Assembly (NCBI GenBank): GCA_050485745.1
Contig: JBJHBY010000016.1
Span: forward strand, 1-25,417
From: JBJHBY01 sp050485745
GTDB lineage: Bacteria > Pseudomonadota > Gammaproteobacteria > Pseudomonadales > CAMLJR01
Length of the DNA: 25,417 nucleotides
Direction: 5' to 3'
In this document: in pieces, positions 24,218 to 25,417 of the stretch
Numbering within the stretch: the first letter of the stretch is position 1
How the letters are laid out: each line of letters begins with the position of its first letter
Translations under genes and position numbers: made by a program
Notes under the pieces: generated by a model
What the model was told of the DNA's origin: nothing
The model's input: the letters and a program-made list of their open reading frames with translations, nothing else
Database searches by the model: none

Positions 24218-25417
24218 TCAGCTCGGCTCGATGGCCAGTAGTGCGTCTCCGGCAGCGACTTGCCGGCCTTGCTTGCAGTGCAGGGCTGAGACGACACCGG
24301 AAACCGGCGCATGGATGGCAAACTCCATCTTCATGGCCTCGACAATAATCAGGGGCTCGCCCGCCTCGACGCTGTGCCCGGTATCTACCAGCAGCTTCCA
24401 CACGCTGCCGCAGATCTCCGCGGTAACGACATGTCCGTCCAGCGTGGCCAGATCAGGTGCGGGTTCGTCGAAATCCGAAAGACCTCCGGCATCCTGGGTA
24501 TTGTTCCAGAGCGCGACCTCGCGCTCGAAAGAAGCCTGCTGGCGAGCCTTGAACTGCGTGATGCTGTCGGCGTTTTCCTCCAGGAAACGGTCGTATTCGG
24601 CGAGATCGAAGATCTCCTCTTCGATGCGGATTTTTTCCCGTCCTGCACGAAAGTCATCGCGCAGTCGCTCCAGCTCCGCCTCGGTCACCGGGTAGAACCG
24701 AACCTGGTCAAAGAAGCGCAGCAACCAGGGCTTTCCATCGACAAATACGGGGTTGTGCAGGAACTTGTTCCAGATCGGCAGGGTCCGTCCTACCAACTGG
24801 TAGCCACCGGGGGAATCCATGCCGTAGATGCACATATAGACACCACCGATACCCACTGTGCCTTCCGCGGTGTAGGTCCGGGCCGGGTTGTACTTGGACG
24901 TAAGCAGACGGTGGCGAGGGTCAATAGGCACGGCACAGGGCGCACCCAGGTACACATCTCCCAGACCCATGACCAGATAGCTGGCCTGATAGACGATTTC
25001 CTGCACTTGCTCGCGGCTTTCGAGTCCGTTGATACGCTGGATGAAGTCGACATTGTTGGGTAGCCACGGTGCGTCTTCACGTACAGTCTCGCGGTAGCGT
25101 TGCACCGCCTGCAGGGTTGCGCTGTCCTCGAAAGCGAGCGGAAGGTATATCACCCGGGTGGGTACTCGCAGAGTGTCGATCGCCGGCAGGCGCTGCTCCA
25201 GAGCCAGAAGGGTGCGAAGCAGTCTGGCCTGCGGCAGTATCCGGCTTTCGTAGCGGATCTGCAGCGAGCGCACACCGGGTGAGAGTTCGAGAATGCCGTC
25301 GATGGGGTCGGCCCGCAAGGCTTCCATCAGGGCATGCACCCGGAAGCGCAGTTTCAGGTCGAGAACGTTGGGTCCGTACTCCAGCAGAATGTATTTGTCA
25401 CCGGCCTGACGGTATAC
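24218..25417 (-). CDS. biotin-dependent urea carboxylase, C-terminal third (cut by window end)
   Basis: The visible 399 residues are the end of an enzyme of about 1200. Urea carboxylase uses ATP, bicarbonate and biotin to turn urea into allophanate, in the cytoplasm. The frame stays open to the window edge (RQAGDKYILLEYGPNVLDL). The first 230 or so visible residues are the KipI-like carboxyltransferase part (LELSPGVRSLQIRY, YLVMGLGDVYLGAPCAVPIDPRHRL, CIYGMDSPGGYQL, VRFYPVTEAEL). The last 75 are the biotin carrier domain, with EAMKMEF; the biotin Lys codon is 24329-24331, 36 residues from the end. The ATP-dependent biotin carboxylase and KipA-like parts must lie to the right. Position next to a urea importer supports urea over other substrates. 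Confidence 0.94.
   Translation of the reverse strand, partial: VYRQAGDKYILLEYGPNVLDLKLRFRVHALMEALRADPIDGILELSPGVRSLQIRYESRILPQARLLRTLLALEQRLPAIDTLRVPTRVIYLPLAFEDSATLQAVQRYRETVREDAPWLPNNVDFIQRINGLESREQVQEIVYQASYLVMGLGDVYLGAPCAVPIDPRHRLLTSKYNPARTYTAEGTVGIGGVYMCIYGMDSPGGYQLVGRTLPIWNKFLHNPVFVDGKPWLLRFFDQVRFYPVTEAELERLRDDFRAGREKIRIEEEIFDLAEYDRFLEENADSITQFKARQQASFEREVALWNNTQDAGGLSDFDEPAPDLATLDGHVVTAEICGSVWKLLVDTGHSVEAGEPLIIVEAMKMEFAIHAPVSGVVSALHCKQGRQVAAGDALLAIEPS

Overview
The window looks like chromosome of a free-living, GC-rich gammaproteobacterium, perhaps marine. Rep helicase, cytochrome c5, an RND pump and a gamma-type tRNA-Arg(CCG) all fit this. I cannot name the genus from sequence alone. 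No CRISPR array, transposase, integrase, rRNA or phage gene was found.

Layout. (1) 1-360 is the 3' end of a periplasmic solute-binding protein gene. (2) 598-2817 is a catalase-peroxidase, katG, with an export signal and a good OxyR-like site upstream. (3) 2900-7100 is an accessory-looking stretch. It holds a TetR regulator (minus), a divergent GH31 alpha-xylosidase-type glycosidase with clearly lower GC than its neighbours, an exact 20-bp direct repeat flanking the pair, two chains of small perfect hairpins, and a tRNA-Arg gene whose leader and 5' end are duplicated 184 bp upstream. (4) 7097-8035 holds a small dimeric-barrel protein and a cytochrome c5. (5) 8210-12538 is a two-gene RND efflux pump (lipoprotein adaptor and inner-membrane pump) with no outer-membrane channel or regulator beside it. 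(6) 12533-15535 (minus) is rep helicase followed by a lipoprotein and a small protein, both unrecognised. (7) 15814-17568 is a degenerate receiver-GGDEF-EAL protein. (8) 17624-25417 (minus) is a urea-use cluster. In transcription order it is urea carboxylase (cut by the window end), a GntR/FCD regulator, then urtA-urtB-urtC-urtD-urtE.

How the parts work together. The right third forms a coherent system. UrtABCDE imports urea and urea carboxylase converts it to allophanate with ATP and biotin, the urease-independent route; an allophanate hydrolase is expected just outside the window. The GntR protein lies between the enzyme and transporter genes and is the obvious candidate regulator. In the left third, TetR and GH31 look like a self-contained regulator-enzyme pair, with a palindrome in their shared promoter region. 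Most genes belong to well-known families. The least explained material is non-coding: the hairpin chains around tRNA-Arg, the partial tRNA duplication and the 20-bp repeat.
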